Assembly: GCF_000495915.1 (NCBI RefSeq)
Contig: NZ_AOFQ01000037.1
Span: forward strand, 1-58,772
Direction of reading: 5' to 3'
Length of the DNA stretch: 58,772 nt
From: Stutzerimonas chloritidismutans AW-1
GTDB taxonomy: Bacteria; Pseudomonadota; Gammaproteobacteria; Pseudomonadales; Pseudomonadaceae
Numbering within the stretch: the stretch's first letter is position 1; every line of letters begins with the position of its first letter. Positions 18,790 through 26,482 of the stretch are shown one piece after another. The position numbers and the translations under genes are program-made. The notes under the pieces are model-generated. The model did no database searches. It saw only the letters and a program-made list of their open reading frames with translations, and was not told the DNA's origin.

Positions 18790-20736
18790 TTGACCGATAT
18801 CCCTACCCCCGAGCAACTACCCGCCGTGCTGGCGGGCCCGCTGCTGCGGCGTACCGAGCCTGGCCTTCTGACCTTCTGGCTGGTTGGCTCGCGGCCGCTC
18901 GAGCTGTCGCTGATTCTGGAAAGCCCGGCGGTCGGACTGCAACAATGTGTGTCGCTCGGCGAGCTGAGCTGCCAGCGCCTGCCCATCGGCGAGCACGCCG
19001 TGCTGCACCTGATTCATCTGGTGCCGGACGCACCGCTGCCCACCGATTGCCTGATCGAGTACGACCTGCGCATCCACGATGGTGCAGTGGAGCAGGGCAT
19101 CGCCGACTGGGCGCCGCATCTGCTTTACGACGGCGCGACGCGGCCGAGCTTCGTCATCAAGTCGCGGCTCGATCGCGTGCTGCATGGTTCCTGCCGCAAG
19201 CCGCACCACGCCGCGACAGATGGTCTGCTGTGTGTCGACGAACTGCTGAGTGACGCGCTGGACAGTCCGGCCGAGCGCCCGGCCGTGCTGTTGATGACGG
19301 GCGACCAGGTCTATGCCGATGATGTCGCGGGGCCGATGCTGGTGGCGATCCACGCATTGGTGCGCCGGCTGGGGCTTTATGGCGAACAGCTCGAAGGCGC
19401 GGTGGTGAACAATAGCGATGAGCTGATGACCCATCCGGCCAGCTATTACCGTCGCGAGCAGCTGTTGCCCGCATTCAAGTCCAACGACGCGTTGCGCGAG
19501 CGCTTCTTCGGTGGCGTGGAAAAACCGGTGTTCACCACCGCCAACGGGCAGAACCATCTGATCAGCCTGGGCGAGGTCATGGCGATGTACCTGCTCGTCT
19601 GGTCGCCGACGCCCTGGTCGCTGATCGCCCCGCAGATGCCCGCGCTGGAGCCAGCCGAGGCCGAGCGTTACCGGAGTGAAGGGGCCTGCCTGCAAGGTTT
19701 TATCGCGGGACTGCCGAAGGTGGCCCGCGCCCTGGCTCATATGCCGTCGCTGATGATCTTCGATGACCACGACATCACCGATGACTGGAATCTCTCCGCG
19801 CGCTGGGAAGAGACTGCCTACGGCCATCCGCTGTCGCGCCGCATCATCGGCAACGCGCTGCTCGCCTATCTGCTGTGTCAGGCCTGGGGCAACGATCCGA
19901 CGCGTTTCGCCGAGTTGCTGCTGCCGGTGCGTGAGCTGCTGGCGACGGCGAGCGATGGCTGGCTGGATTGCGCGGCGCAGGATCAGCTGATCGATAGGCT
20001 GTTCAGGCTCGACGGCTGGGGCTACGAGTTGCCCACCGATCCGCCGCTGGTGGTGCTGGACACGCGCACCCGGCGCTGGCGCAGCGAGCGCAACCTCAGT
20101 CGACCGTCCGGCCTGATGGACTGGGAGGCGCTGAGCGAATTCCAGCAGAACATTCTCGACAAGCCGTCGGTACTGATCGTCTCGCCGGCACCGATGTTCG
20201 GTGTCAAGCTGATCGAGGCGGTGCAGCGCGTGTTCAGCTGGGCCGGCCAGCCGTTGCTGGTCGATGCGGAGAACTGGATGGCCCATCGCGGCGCCGCCCA
20301 CGTGATGATGAACATCTTTCGCCACACGCGAACGCCGGGAAACTATGTGGTGCTGTCCGGCGACGTGCATTACTCGTTCGTCTACGAAGTGCACATTCGC
20401 GGTCGCGATACGGCGCCCCAGCTGTGGCAGATCACTAGCAGCGGCGTGAAGAACGAGTTTCCGCGGCGCCTGCTGGACTGGTTCGATCGCCTCAACCGCT
20501 GGCTCTACGCGCCCTGGTCGCCACTGAACTGGCTGACCAAGCGCCGCCGGCTGGAAGTCGTGCCGCGCGTGCCTGACCGCAGCAACGCCGGCGAACGGCT
20601 ATGGAACGGCTCGGGTATCGGCCTGCTGCTGCTCGACGAGCAGGGTAGGCCGCGTGAGATCTACCAGTTGAATGCCGATGGCACGGCACCAGTGGCGTTT
20701 CTTGCCGAGCGCGCTCGCCCTCAGGGCGAGGCTTAG
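18790..20736 (+). CDS. PhoD-like metallophosphatase family protein
   Basis: 648 residues. Metallophosphatase motifs are spread as in the alkaline phosphatase D family: HGSCRKPHH, TGDQVYADD, FDDHDITDDW, and SGDVHYSFVYE near the C-terminus, each with the expected Asp/His ligands. There is no signal peptide, so unlike classical PhoD it is probably cytoplasmic. No ATG fits. TTG at 18790 follows AGGG by six bases; the upstream TTG at 18784 has no spacing for a ribosome-binding site. The substrate is unknown. It follows the CAP gene by about 100 bp on the same strand. Confidence 0.85.
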   Translation: MTDIPTPEQLPAVLAGPLLRRTEPGLLTFWLVGSRPLELSLILESPAVGLQQCVSLGELSCQRLPIGEHAVLHLIHLVPDAPLPTDCLIEYDLRIHDGAVEQGIADWAPHLLYDGATRPSFVIKSRLDRVLHGSCRKPHHAATDGLLCVDELLSDALDSPAERPAVLLMTGDQVYADDVAGPMLVAIHALVRRLGLYGEQLEGAVVNNSDELMTHPASYYRREQLLPAFKSNDALRERFFGGVEKPVFTTANGQNHLISLGEVMAMYLLVWSPTPWSLIAPQMPALEPAEAERYRSEGACLQGFIAGLPKVARALAHMPSLMIFDDHDITDDWNLSARWEETAYGHPLSRRIIGNALLAYLLCQAWGNDPTRFAELLLPVRELLATASDGWLDCAAQDQLIDRLFRLDGWGYELPTDPPLVVLDTRTRRWRSERNLSRPSGLMDWEALSEFQQNILDKPSVLIVSPAPMFGVKLIEAVQRVFSWAGQPLLVDAENWMAHRGAAHVMMNIFRHTRTPGNYVVLSGDVHYSFVYEVHIRGRDTAPQLWQITSSGVKNEFPRRLLDWFDRLNRWLYAPWSPLNWLTKRRRLEVVPRVPDRSNAGERLWNGSGIGLLLLDEQGRPREIYQLNADGTAPVAFLAERARPQGEA

Positions 20737-20755
20737 TCGCGCGTGCCCCGCGGGA

Positions 20756-21403
20756 TCACGCGCGTCGCTCCACATCGCTGACCGCCATCCGTTCGGATCG
20801 CAGCTCTTCCAGAGCATGGCGGGTGATCTGCACCGCCGCGCTGATGGAGAGCAACGCCATGATCGTCGCCACGATCAGATCGGGCCAGCCGGCTCCGGTG
20901 CCGAACACCCCCAGCGCGGCCAGCATCACCGCCAGGTTGCCGAGCGCATCGTTGCGGCTGCATAGCCAGACGCTGCGCATGTTGCTGTCGCCTTCGCGGT
21001 AGGCGTAGAGCATGGCGGCCACCGCGATATTGGCCAGCAGCGCGATCACGCCGACGACGCCCATGGTCGAGGCATGCGGCACGCTGCCATCGACGAAATT
21101 GCCAATCGCCACCACCAGGATGAACACGCCGAACAGGCCCATCGTCAGCGCCTTGGCCAGCGACGCCCGCGCCCGCATCACCACGCCCAGGCCCAGCACG
21201 AACAGGCTGACGCCGTAGTTGGCCGCATCGCCGAAGAAATCCAGCGAGTCCGCCAGCAGCGATACCGACCCCGAGCGCACGCCTGCGCCGATCTCGACAC
21301 CGAACATCGCCAGGTTAATCAGCAGCGCAATCCAGAGAATGCGCCGATAGCGTCCGCGTGCCGCCGTGGTGGCGCAGCCGCCGCTGCAACAATTTCCCGC
21401 CAT
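20756..21403 (-). CDS. Cation diffusion facilitator (CDF) metal exporter
   Basis: 215 residues with about six membrane helices. The CDF metal-site signature appears as ADSLDFFGDAANYG in TM2 and SRNDALGNLAVML in TM5. The protein is short: it lacks most of the C-terminal cytoplasmic domain. The N-terminus has a Cys cluster (C5, C6, C10 in MAGNCCSGGCATT) that may bind metal. GGAGGCG precedes ATG 21403. It is divergent from a MerR regulator and has a MerR-type promoter of its own, so expression should be metal-induced, probably by a divalent ion such as Zn, Cd or Pb. Confidence 0.9.
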   Translation of the reverse strand: MAGNCCSGGCATTAARGRYRRILWIALLINLAMFGVEIGAGVRSGSVSLLADSLDFFGDAANYGVSLFVLGLGVVMRARASLAKALTMGLFGVFILVVAIGNFVDGSVPHASTMGVVGVIALLANIAVAAMLYAYREGDSNMRSVWLCSRNDALGNLAVMLAALGVFGTGAGWPDLIVATIMALLSISAAVQITRHALEELRSERMAVSDVERRA

Positions 21404-21431
21404 GACATCGCCTCCAGTTGTCGATGGCGCT

Positions 21432-21462
21432 ACGCTAAACCCTGTAGCCACTACAGGGTCAA
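21432..21462 (-). promoter_or_regulatory. MerR-type operator-promoter for the CDF exporter
   Basis: On the minus strand TTGACC (21462-21457) and TAGCGT (21437-21432) are separated by 19 bp. The spacer holds a perfect dyad, ACCCTGTAG and CTACAGGGT, around three bases (21439-21459). An over-long 19-bp spacer with a centred dyad is the hallmark of MerR-activated promoters. The dyad ends six bases before the merR start codon, so the regulator probably also controls its own expression. Confidence 0.92.
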
Positions 21463-21465
21463 GCG

Positions 21466-21867
21466 ATGCCACTCACCATCGGCAAACTCAGCAAGGCCAC
21501 GGCAGTGAACGTGGAGACCATCCGCTATTACGAGCGCATCGGGCTGCTTGCGGCGCCGTCGCGCACCGAATCCGGCTATCGCACGTTCAGCGAGCAGGAC
21601 GCCGCGCGGCTGCGTTTCATCAAGCGTGGGCGGGAGCTGGGGTTTTCCCTCGACGAGATCCGCACCATGGTCGAGCTGGCCGACCAGCCCGAGCATGCCT
21701 GCACCGATGTCGATCGCCTGGTGCAGACGCATCTGGTCGAAGTGCGCCAGCGCATCGCCGATCTGCAGCGGCTCGAAGCGGAGCTGCAGCGCTTGGCGGG
21801 CTGCAGCGAATCGTCGGTCCGCGAGTGCCGCATCATCGAAACCCTGACGGGAGTGCGTCGGCCCTAG
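21466..21867 (+). CDS. MerR-family metal-responsive regulator (CadR/PbrR/ZntR-like)
   Basis: 133 residues. The N-terminal winged helix (MPLTIGKLSKATAVNVETIRYYERIGLL) is followed by a long dimerisation helix and a C-terminal metal loop. Cysteines at 79, 113 and 121 match the three ligands of divalent-metal MerR proteins. A Cys at 79 distinguishes these from Cu(I) sensors, which have Ser there. Metal specificity among Zn, Cd and Pb cannot be settled. The AGGG serving as its ribosome-binding site lies inside the shared operator. It is divergent from the CDF exporter. Confidence 0.92.
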   Translation: MPLTIGKLSKATAVNVETIRYYERIGLLAAPSRTESGYRTFSEQDAARLRFIKRGRELGFSLDEIRTMVELADQPEHACTDVDRLVQTHLVEVRQRIADLQRLEAELQRLAGCSESSVRECRIIETLTGVRRP

Positions 21868-21998
21868 GTCCGCGGTGTTGCGCGACTCGGTGCGCACGCA
21901 CCGCACATCGAGATGTCCAGCGCTGACGAAACGCACGGTCTGCCCTAGGGTTCCAAGGCAATGTCACCAAAGCCCATTGTTGCCAGAGGACAGCTGCC

Positions 21999-22142
21999 AT
22001 GATCGATCCAGACGACCCACTCAAGGATGGCCTGACCCCGCCGAACTACGACGAGTACGGCGATGTGCCGGACTCGGGCGAAAACGATTCAGGCGCCGAT
22101 TCGAACGACCAACCGGAAGCCGATCAGAGCCCGCTCGGCTAG
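21999..22142 (+). CDS. Small acidic hypothetical protein (47 aa)
   Basis: Reads MIDPDDPLKDGLTPPNYDE and ends NDQPEADQSPLG. It is strongly acidic, has no cysteine or membrane segment, and is likely disordered. AGAGGA sits eight to nine bases before ATG 21999. Codon use follows the high-GC pattern of the neighbours, which supports translation. Function unknown. Confidence 0.65.
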   Translation: MIDPDDPLKDGLTPPNYDEYGDVPDSGENDSGADSNDQPEADQSPLG

Positions 22143-22276
22143 ACGCCGGCAAGGCGTGACCTCGCGCGAATGTTCATCCACTGGACAATTCGACCCGCCC
22201 GGCCTAAAAAGGCGCGCTGCGCCGAGAGGCGTGAGCGCCAAGCGGCAGCAGCGTGTTTTCCAGAGCCAGGTGAATC

Positions 22277-22405
22277 GTGAGAAAGAAAAAGCCCGTAGAC
22301 CCCGTCCGCCAAGCCCAGAAGAACCGCGCCCATCGCATCGGCTGGCTGATTGCCCTGGCTGGCATCGTGGTGGGTTTCGCGCTGGTGATGATGAAATCGG
22401 CATAG
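22277..22405 (+). CDS. Small single-pass membrane protein (42 aa)
   Basis: Starts at GTG 22277: a basic N-terminus (MRKKKPVDPVRQAQKNRAHR) precedes one hydrophobic helix (IGWLIALAGIVVGFALVMM) and a short end. The positive-inside rule puts the N-terminus in the cytoplasm. An in-frame TGA lies directly upstream, so GTG is the only possible start. CCAGGTGA provides a ribosome-binding site. Small membrane proteins like this are common in Pseudomonas, without known function. Confidence 0.65.
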   Translation: MRKKKPVDPVRQAQKNRAHRIGWLIALAGIVVGFALVMMKSA

Positions 22406-22450
22406 CCAGGACGTGCCGGCGGTTTCCGTAGCCGCTCACGACGCTGCTGA

Positions 22451-22514
22451 AAAGCACAGTGCTTTACGAGTACGGCCGTGCGCAGCAGACAGCCCGCGGC
22501 TGTCCGCGCGGGCT
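22451..22514. terminator. Two hairpins between small membrane protein and FmdB-like gene
   Basis: AAAGCAC-A-GTGCTTT (22451-22465) is a perfect palindrome. The second hairpin is AGCCCGCG (22491-22498) with CGCGGGCT (22507-22514). Neither has a strong T tract, so termination is only one reading; the first could be an operator. Confidence 0.4.
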
Positions 22515-22545
22515 GCCAGCACCGAATCATCACGAGAGGAATTCC

Positions 22546-22794
22546 ATGCCAACCTACGACTACCGCTGCGAAGCCAATGGTCAGGTTTATGAAGTTCGCC
22601 ATGCCATGGCGCTACGGCCGAAAACCTGGGGCGAACTGCGCGCGGCCGGCGCGCTGGCCGAAGATTCGAACATTCCGGACGACGCGCCGGTGACCAAACT
22701 GATGACGGCTGCCGGGGTGGTCAACAGCCGCGTATTGAAGAATCCGGAAGCACCGGCATGTGCCCGCGGGGGCTGTGCCGGCAACTGCCGCTGA
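22546..22794 (+). CDS. FmdB-like zinc-ribbon family small protein
   Basis: 82 residues starting MPTYDYRCEANGQVYEVRHAM, the FmdB/CxxC_CxxC_SSSS start. The usual first CxxC is reduced to a single Cys here (RCEANG in place of RCxxCG), and no second CxxC follows in the normal place. The C-terminus instead has a compact Cys/Gly cluster (ACARGGCAGNC). GAGAGGA precedes ATG 22546; the upstream in-frame start at 22459 is rejected. It may bind zinc differently from FmdB or not at all. Confidence 0.75.
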   Translation: MPTYDYRCEANGQVYEVRHAMALRPKTWGELRAAGALAEDSNIPDDAPVTKLMTAAGVVNSRVLKNPEAPACARGGCAGNCR

Positions 22795-22828
22795 GTTCAG
22801 CCGCGGACATGGATGCGGCGTCGCTAGG

Positions 22829-22854
22829 GTGGAAAACGGCGAAGCCTTTTCCAC
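22829..22854. repeat. REP hairpin, family B (isolated copy)
   Basis: Arms GTGGAAAA and TTTTCCAC enclose CGGCGAAGCC, whose GGC/GCC extend the stem. The same hairpin recurs at 38208, 38648, 39332 and 40510, around the second RAYT. Here it sits between two convergent genes, so it may also serve as transcript end. Confidence 0.85.
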
Positions 22855-22875
22855 GCGGTTTCCCGGGTTGTTTCG

Positions 22876-23298
22876 TTAGTAACGCATCTCCAGCGTGACC
22901 CGGGTCGGTTCGCCGGCGGGCACCTCGAATGCGCTGTCCTCGAAGGACGGCGGGCCCATAACCTTGGGATTGTTCGACAGCCCGTAGCCTTCCGTTGGGA
23001 TCATGCCGAAGCGGCGGTCCAGCTCGCCGTTGCCGTTCTCGTCATGGTAGGCCAGCACCGCGTAGCGTCCGGGCGGCAGGTCCTTGAACACCAGGGTCAC
23101 GGCTGCTTGCTCGGCCTTGGCCTTCTGCGCGGCGAACGCCTGGTCGTCCTTGCGGAAGGTTTTCGCGCTGGAATATACCGCCACGGCCACCTGACCCTTG
23201 TCGTGCTGCAGGCCGTCGAGCGTGACCTGCAGTTCCTCGGCATAGGCCGAGGGGACCAAGAGTGCGAGGGCAGCGCCCAGAATCGAAAGTGCTTTCAT
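22876..23298 (-). CDS. DUF2141 family exported protein
   Basis: 140 residues with a signal peptide (MKALSILGAALALLVPSAYAEE). The mature part carries the DUF2141 pattern: GQVAVAVYSSAKTF, DLPPGRYAVLAYHDENGNGELD, then GYGLSNNPKVMGPPSFED. This is a beta-sandwich domain with a putative calcium-like DENGNGELD loop. Periplasmic or surface location is expected; function is unknown. Confidence 0.88.
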   Translation of the reverse strand: MKALSILGAALALLVPSAYAEELQVTLDGLQHDKGQVAVAVYSSAKTFRKDDQAFAAQKAKAEQAAVTLVFKDLPPGRYAVLAYHDENGNGELDRRFGMIPTEGYGLSNNPKVMGPPSFEDSAFEVPAGEPTRVTLEMRY

Positions 23299-23434
23299 GC
23301 TGTGCTCTTGAAGTCGAGGATGCGGAAATCGCCGGATTCAAACGTGGCCGGCGACGCTTGGGTCGATCGCCGCCATCTTCAGCGAACAAGCGAAGCGTTG
23401 TCCACGTGCGGCGTGTACCGCATCGATCGTTCGA

Positions 23435-23902
23435 TCAGAACTGCGGCCCGGAGCGGGTGTTGTTGCCCTTGGCCAGGCGGTCGTAGAGCACCACGTTCAC
23501 CGTCGCGGCGAGGTTCATGCAGCCGTTGGTGGGGATGTACACCACATCCTCGCACCAGTCGCGGAGCTCCTTGCTCAGCGAGCCGTCCTCGGCACCGAAG
23601 ATGTACAACGCGCGGTCCGGGTGGGTGTACTCGGGCAGCGAGCGCGCGTCTTCGACCAGCTCCACCGCAACCGGCACGCAGCCGAGCGGGAGAATCTTGC
23701 GCAGGTCGTCGATGTTGATCAGCGGAATGTCCTGATGGACCTTCTTGGTGTCGGTGACGAAGTCCTTGGCGCGGTCGTAGCGGGTGCCGGTGTAGAACAC
23801 CGAAGCGGCGCCATAGCAGCCCGCGGCACGCATGATCGCCCCCACGTTGGACGGCGATTTCGGGTTGCTCAGGCCGATGCAGGCATAGCGTTTGTTGCTC
23901 AC
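23435..23902 (-). CDS. SpoU/TrmH-type RNA methyltransferase
   Basis: 155 residues, a minimal SPOUT domain. Motifs are NPKSPSNVGAIMRAAGCYG (motif 1), ALYIFGAEDGSL (motif 2) and YIPTNGCMNLAATVNVVLYDR (motif 3, the knot that binds SAM). The family 2'-O-methylates tRNA or rRNA; the target is not determined by sequence, and it is not TrmL by its N-terminus. Start GTG 23902 (SNKRYACIG) follows homologues, although the site upstream is not a good Shine-Dalgarno. A TTG at 23956 would add 18 residues but crosses a hairpin. Confidence 0.87.
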   Translation of the reverse strand: MSNKRYACIGLSNPKSPSNVGAIMRAAGCYGAASVFYTGTRYDRAKDFVTDTKKVHQDIPLINIDDLRKILPLGCVPVAVELVEDARSLPEYTHPDRALYIFGAEDGSLSKELRDWCEDVVYIPTNGCMNLAATVNVVLYDRLAKGNNTRSGPQF

Positions 23903-23911
23903 GGAAGGGGA

Positions 23912-23934
23912 CTCGCGCGGAAAACGCGCGAGTA
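23912..23934 (-). other. Hairpin in the leader of the SpoU methyltransferase gene
   Basis: ACTCGCGCG and CGCGCGAGT form a 9-bp perfect stem around GAAAA, about ten bases before the GTG start. TATACT, a possible -10, overlaps its upstream edge on the minus strand. It could limit ribosome access or be an operator. Confidence 0.5.
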
Positions 23935-23980
23935 TACGGGACGGTTTGGTCGGCAAAGGGTTTTTAGCTGCGCGACCGGG

Positions 23981-25039
23981 TCAGGGAATGAGCTTGCTCG
24001 CCTGCAGCCTGGCGAAGACATCGAAGAACGCCTCGTCGCTGGCCTGGTAATCCAGAAAGCCGAGCTTGCGACTCTTCGACATATCCGTCACCACCTCGAT
24101 CGGGCGGCCCAGATCGGCATCGGTGTGCCACGGCGAGATGAGCTTGCCGATGTCCGCCTCGGCGAGACCGAACTGCTTCGCCATGTCGCTCCAGATTGCC
24201 GCGTCGCCCGCCATCTGCTGCTCCAACGGGGCCGGACCATCGAACGGCGCGGCGTCGATGCCGAACCACTCGGCAATGCGCGACCACATCCATTTCCAGC
24301 GAAACACATCGCCATTGACGACGTTGAAGGCCTGGTTGGCGGCTGCCGGCGTGCTGGCGGCCCAGCGCAGGTGCCTGGCGAGCTGAGCGGCGTCGGTCAT
24401 GTCGGTCAGGCTGTGCCACTGCACGTCCGAGCCCGGAAAGCGGAAAGGCCGCCCCGTATGGCGGCAGATGGAGGCGTACACGGCCAGCGTGGTGGCCATG
24501 TTCATGGCGTTGCCGACCGCGACGCCGGTGATGGTGTGCGGGCGATGCACGCTCCAGCTGAAGCCATCGCGCTCCGCCGCGGCGAACACCTCATCTTCCT
24601 GGGCGTAATAGAAGTTCTCGACATCCAGCCGCCCCTGTTCCTCGCGGAACGGCGTCTGCGGCAGCGCGCCCTTGCCGTAGGCTTCGAACGGGCCGAGGTA
24701 GTGCTTGAGGCCGGTGACCAGGGCGACATGGCGCAGCGTACCAGCCGGCCGGACGGCTTCGAGCAGGTTGCGTACCATCTGCGCGTTGACGCGGATATTC
24801 TCCGCCTCGCTGGCCTGGCGCGCCCAGGTGGTGAGGAAGACGTGAGTGGGTGAAACGCCGGCCAGCGCCGAGTCAAGCGCCTTGGGGTCCAGCAGGTCGG
24901 CGCTGATCGGCGTGACACCCGCGTCGGTATTCGGTCGGCGAGCCAGTCCCGCGACGTTCCAGCCTTCATCGGCCAGCAGGCGCGACAGCGCGCTGCCGAC
25001 AATGCCGCTCGCTCCGACCACCAGTGCTTGATTTGTCAT
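23981..25039 (-). CDS. SDR-family reductase of the PRISE (progesterone 5-beta-reductase-like) type
   Basis: 352 residues. The N-terminal Rossmann motif is ALVVGASGIVGSALSRLL. Further family features are ALVTGLKHYLGPFEAYG, ENFYYAQEDEVF (Tyr of the PRISE active site) and SVHRPHTITG. These atypical SDRs use NADPH to reduce enones or related carbonyls. ATG 25039 fits the family; the 106 codons upstream are not used. It is divergent from an HxlR regulator, with a dyad between the two, so induction by electrophilic or carbonyl stress is a reasonable inference. Confidence 0.88.
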   Translation of the reverse strand: MTNQALVVGASGIVGSALSRLLADEGWNVAGLARRPNTDAGVTPISADLLDPKALDSALAGVSPTHVFLTTWARQASEAENIRVNAQMVRNLLEAVRPAGTLRHVALVTGLKHYLGPFEAYGKGALPQTPFREEQGRLDVENFYYAQEDEVFAAAERDGFSWSVHRPHTITGVAVGNAMNMATTLAVYASICRHTGRPFRFPGSDVQWHSLTDMTDAAQLARHLRWAASTPAAANQAFNVVNGDVFRWKWMWSRIAEWFGIDAAPFDGPAPLEQQMAGDAAIWSDMAKQFGLAEADIGKLISPWHTDADLGRPIEVVTDMSKSRKLGFLDYQASDEAFFDVFARLQASKLIP

Positions 25040-25105
25040 GTGCAGACCCCCACAAAGCGAAACAGGCCTGCACCTTACCCACTCGAAAATGCCGATCCAA
25101 GTCGG

Positions 25106-25117
25106 CACCAAATGGTG
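25106..25117. promoter_or_regulatory. Candidate HxlR operator
   Basis: CACCA-AA-TGGTG dyad in the 88-bp gap between the reductase and the HxlR regulator, 11 bp before the regulator's start codon. Confidence 0.5.
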
Positions 25118-25127
25118 ACCATCCCCC

Positions 25128-25511
25128 ATGCAACCGGGCTCTGACGAAGAACAATGGCGCGAAGACTGCGCACCAAGACGCGTGCTCGAGCTCTTCTCCA
25201 CCAAGTGGACCAGCATGATTCTGCACACGCTGCATGCCCGGCATGGAGGCACCTCACGCAGTGGCGCATTGCATCGCAGCCTGCCTGGCATCTCCAAGAA
25301 AATGCTGATCCAGACGCTTCGCGAACTGGAGCAAAGCGGCCTGATCGAGCGCCACACGCTCGATTCGGTGCCGCCGGCGGTGAGCTATGCGCTCTCGCCG
25401 CTGGGCCAGCTGATGGTTGAACCCATCGAACTGATCTACGACTGGGCAAGGCAGAACTCCGGCGCGCTGGATCAGCTGCAGCCCAGAAGCACGTCGCGCA
25501 GGCGGGGCTAG
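25128..25511 (+). CDS. HxlR-family transcriptional regulator
   Basis: 127 residues of winged helix. The HxlR layout is visible: a Cys near the N-terminus (EDCAPRRVLELFSTKWTSMIL), LPGISKKMLIQTLRELEQSGLIER in the recognition region, and VSYALSPLGQLM in the wing. The N-terminal Cys14 could sense electrophiles or oxidants, as in several relatives. It probably represses the divergent PRISE reductase. It overlaps the convergent LysR gene by four bases. Confidence 0.9.
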   Translation: MQPGSDEEQWREDCAPRRVLELFSTKWTSMILHTLHARHGGTSRSGALHRSLPGISKKMLIQTLRELEQSGLIERHTLDSVPPAVSYALSPLGQLMVEPIELIYDWARQNSGALDQLQPRSTSRRRG

Positions 25512-26398
25512 ATCGCGTTGACGATCTGCTCGCGCAGCCATTCATGGGCCGGGTCGCGATGGGCGCGTTCATGCCAGAGCATGGCCATTTCGTATCCCGG
25601 AATCTCCAGCGGCGCCTCGACGACCTGCAGTGCAACACCCTGAACCAGCCGTTCGGGCAGCATGGCCACCAGGTCGGTGCTTTCCAGCACCGAGCGCAGG
25701 AACAGGAAATGCGGCACCGACAGCACCACGCGCCGTTGCAGGCCATGCGTGGCCAGGGCATCGTCGGTGGCACCGTGAAAGCCGCCGCCATCCGGTGAGA
25801 CGATCACCTGATCCAGCGCGCAGAACTGCTCTAGCGTCGGCCGTCGCCGCAGGCGGGGATGCCCGGCACGGCCGGCCAGTACGTAGCGCTCGGTGAACAG
25901 AACGCGGCGGCGCAGGTTGGACGGCGAACCATCGACGGTGTGCAAGGCGAGGTCGATATCACCCTGTTCTGCCTGGCGGGCGATGCGCGAAGGCTGCATC
26001 TCGACCACGGCTATGCGGGTGCTCGGTGCGGCGGACCGCAGGCCGGCCAGAGCGGGTAGCACAATCGCGGACTCGCCATAGTCGCTGGCTGCGATGCGCC
26101 AGACGTTCTGCGCGGCGCCAGGGTCGAACGGGCTGGCTGGGGCGACGGCTTGCTCCAGCGCCTCCAGCGCCAGGCGCAGGGGCTCGCGCAACGCTTCAGC
26201 CCGTGCAGTCGGGCGCATGCCTCGCGGCCCAGGTATCAGCAGAGGATCATCGAAAATGTCCCGCAGCTTGGCCAGGTGCACGCTCACCGAGGGCTGGGAA
26301 AAATTCAGGCGCTCTGCGGCGCGGGTGACATTGTGCTCAGCCAGCAACACGTCCAGGGTCACCAGCAGATTCAGATCGAGACGTCTGAGATTATTCAT
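25508..26398 (-). CDS. LysR-family regulator
   Basis: 296 residues. The N-terminal helix-turn-helix (LDLNLLVTLDVLLAEHNVTRAAERL, SQPSVSVHLAKLRDIF) is followed by a periplasmic-binding-like effector domain (WRIAASDYGESAIVLPAL, LALHTVDGSPSNL). The NodD/SyrM-like start suggests an aromatic or hydrophobic effector, which is inference. It is divergent from the quinone reductase at 26483, with an 84-bp gap that should hold its operator. Confidence 0.92.
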   Translation of the reverse strand: MNNLRRLDLNLLVTLDVLLAEHNVTRAAERLNFSQPSVSVHLAKLRDIFDDPLLIPGPRGMRPTARAEALREPLRLALEALEQAVAPASPFDPGAAQNVWRIAASDYGESAIVLPALAGLRSAAPSTRIAVVEMQPSRIARQAEQGDIDLALHTVDGSPSNLRRRVLFTERYVLAGRAGHPRLRRRPTLEQFCALDQVIVSPDGGGFHGATDDALATHGLQRRVVLSVPHFLFLRSVLESTDLVAMLPERLVQGVALQVVEAPLEIPGYEMAMLWHERAHRDPAHEWLREQIVNAI

Positions 26399-26482
26399 GG
26401 CAATACCTGAGATATGGCTTATTCATTTCAAACATACCTGGGCAAGCGACATTCTGCAGCCGTCCCGCTACGGAGGTTTCCC

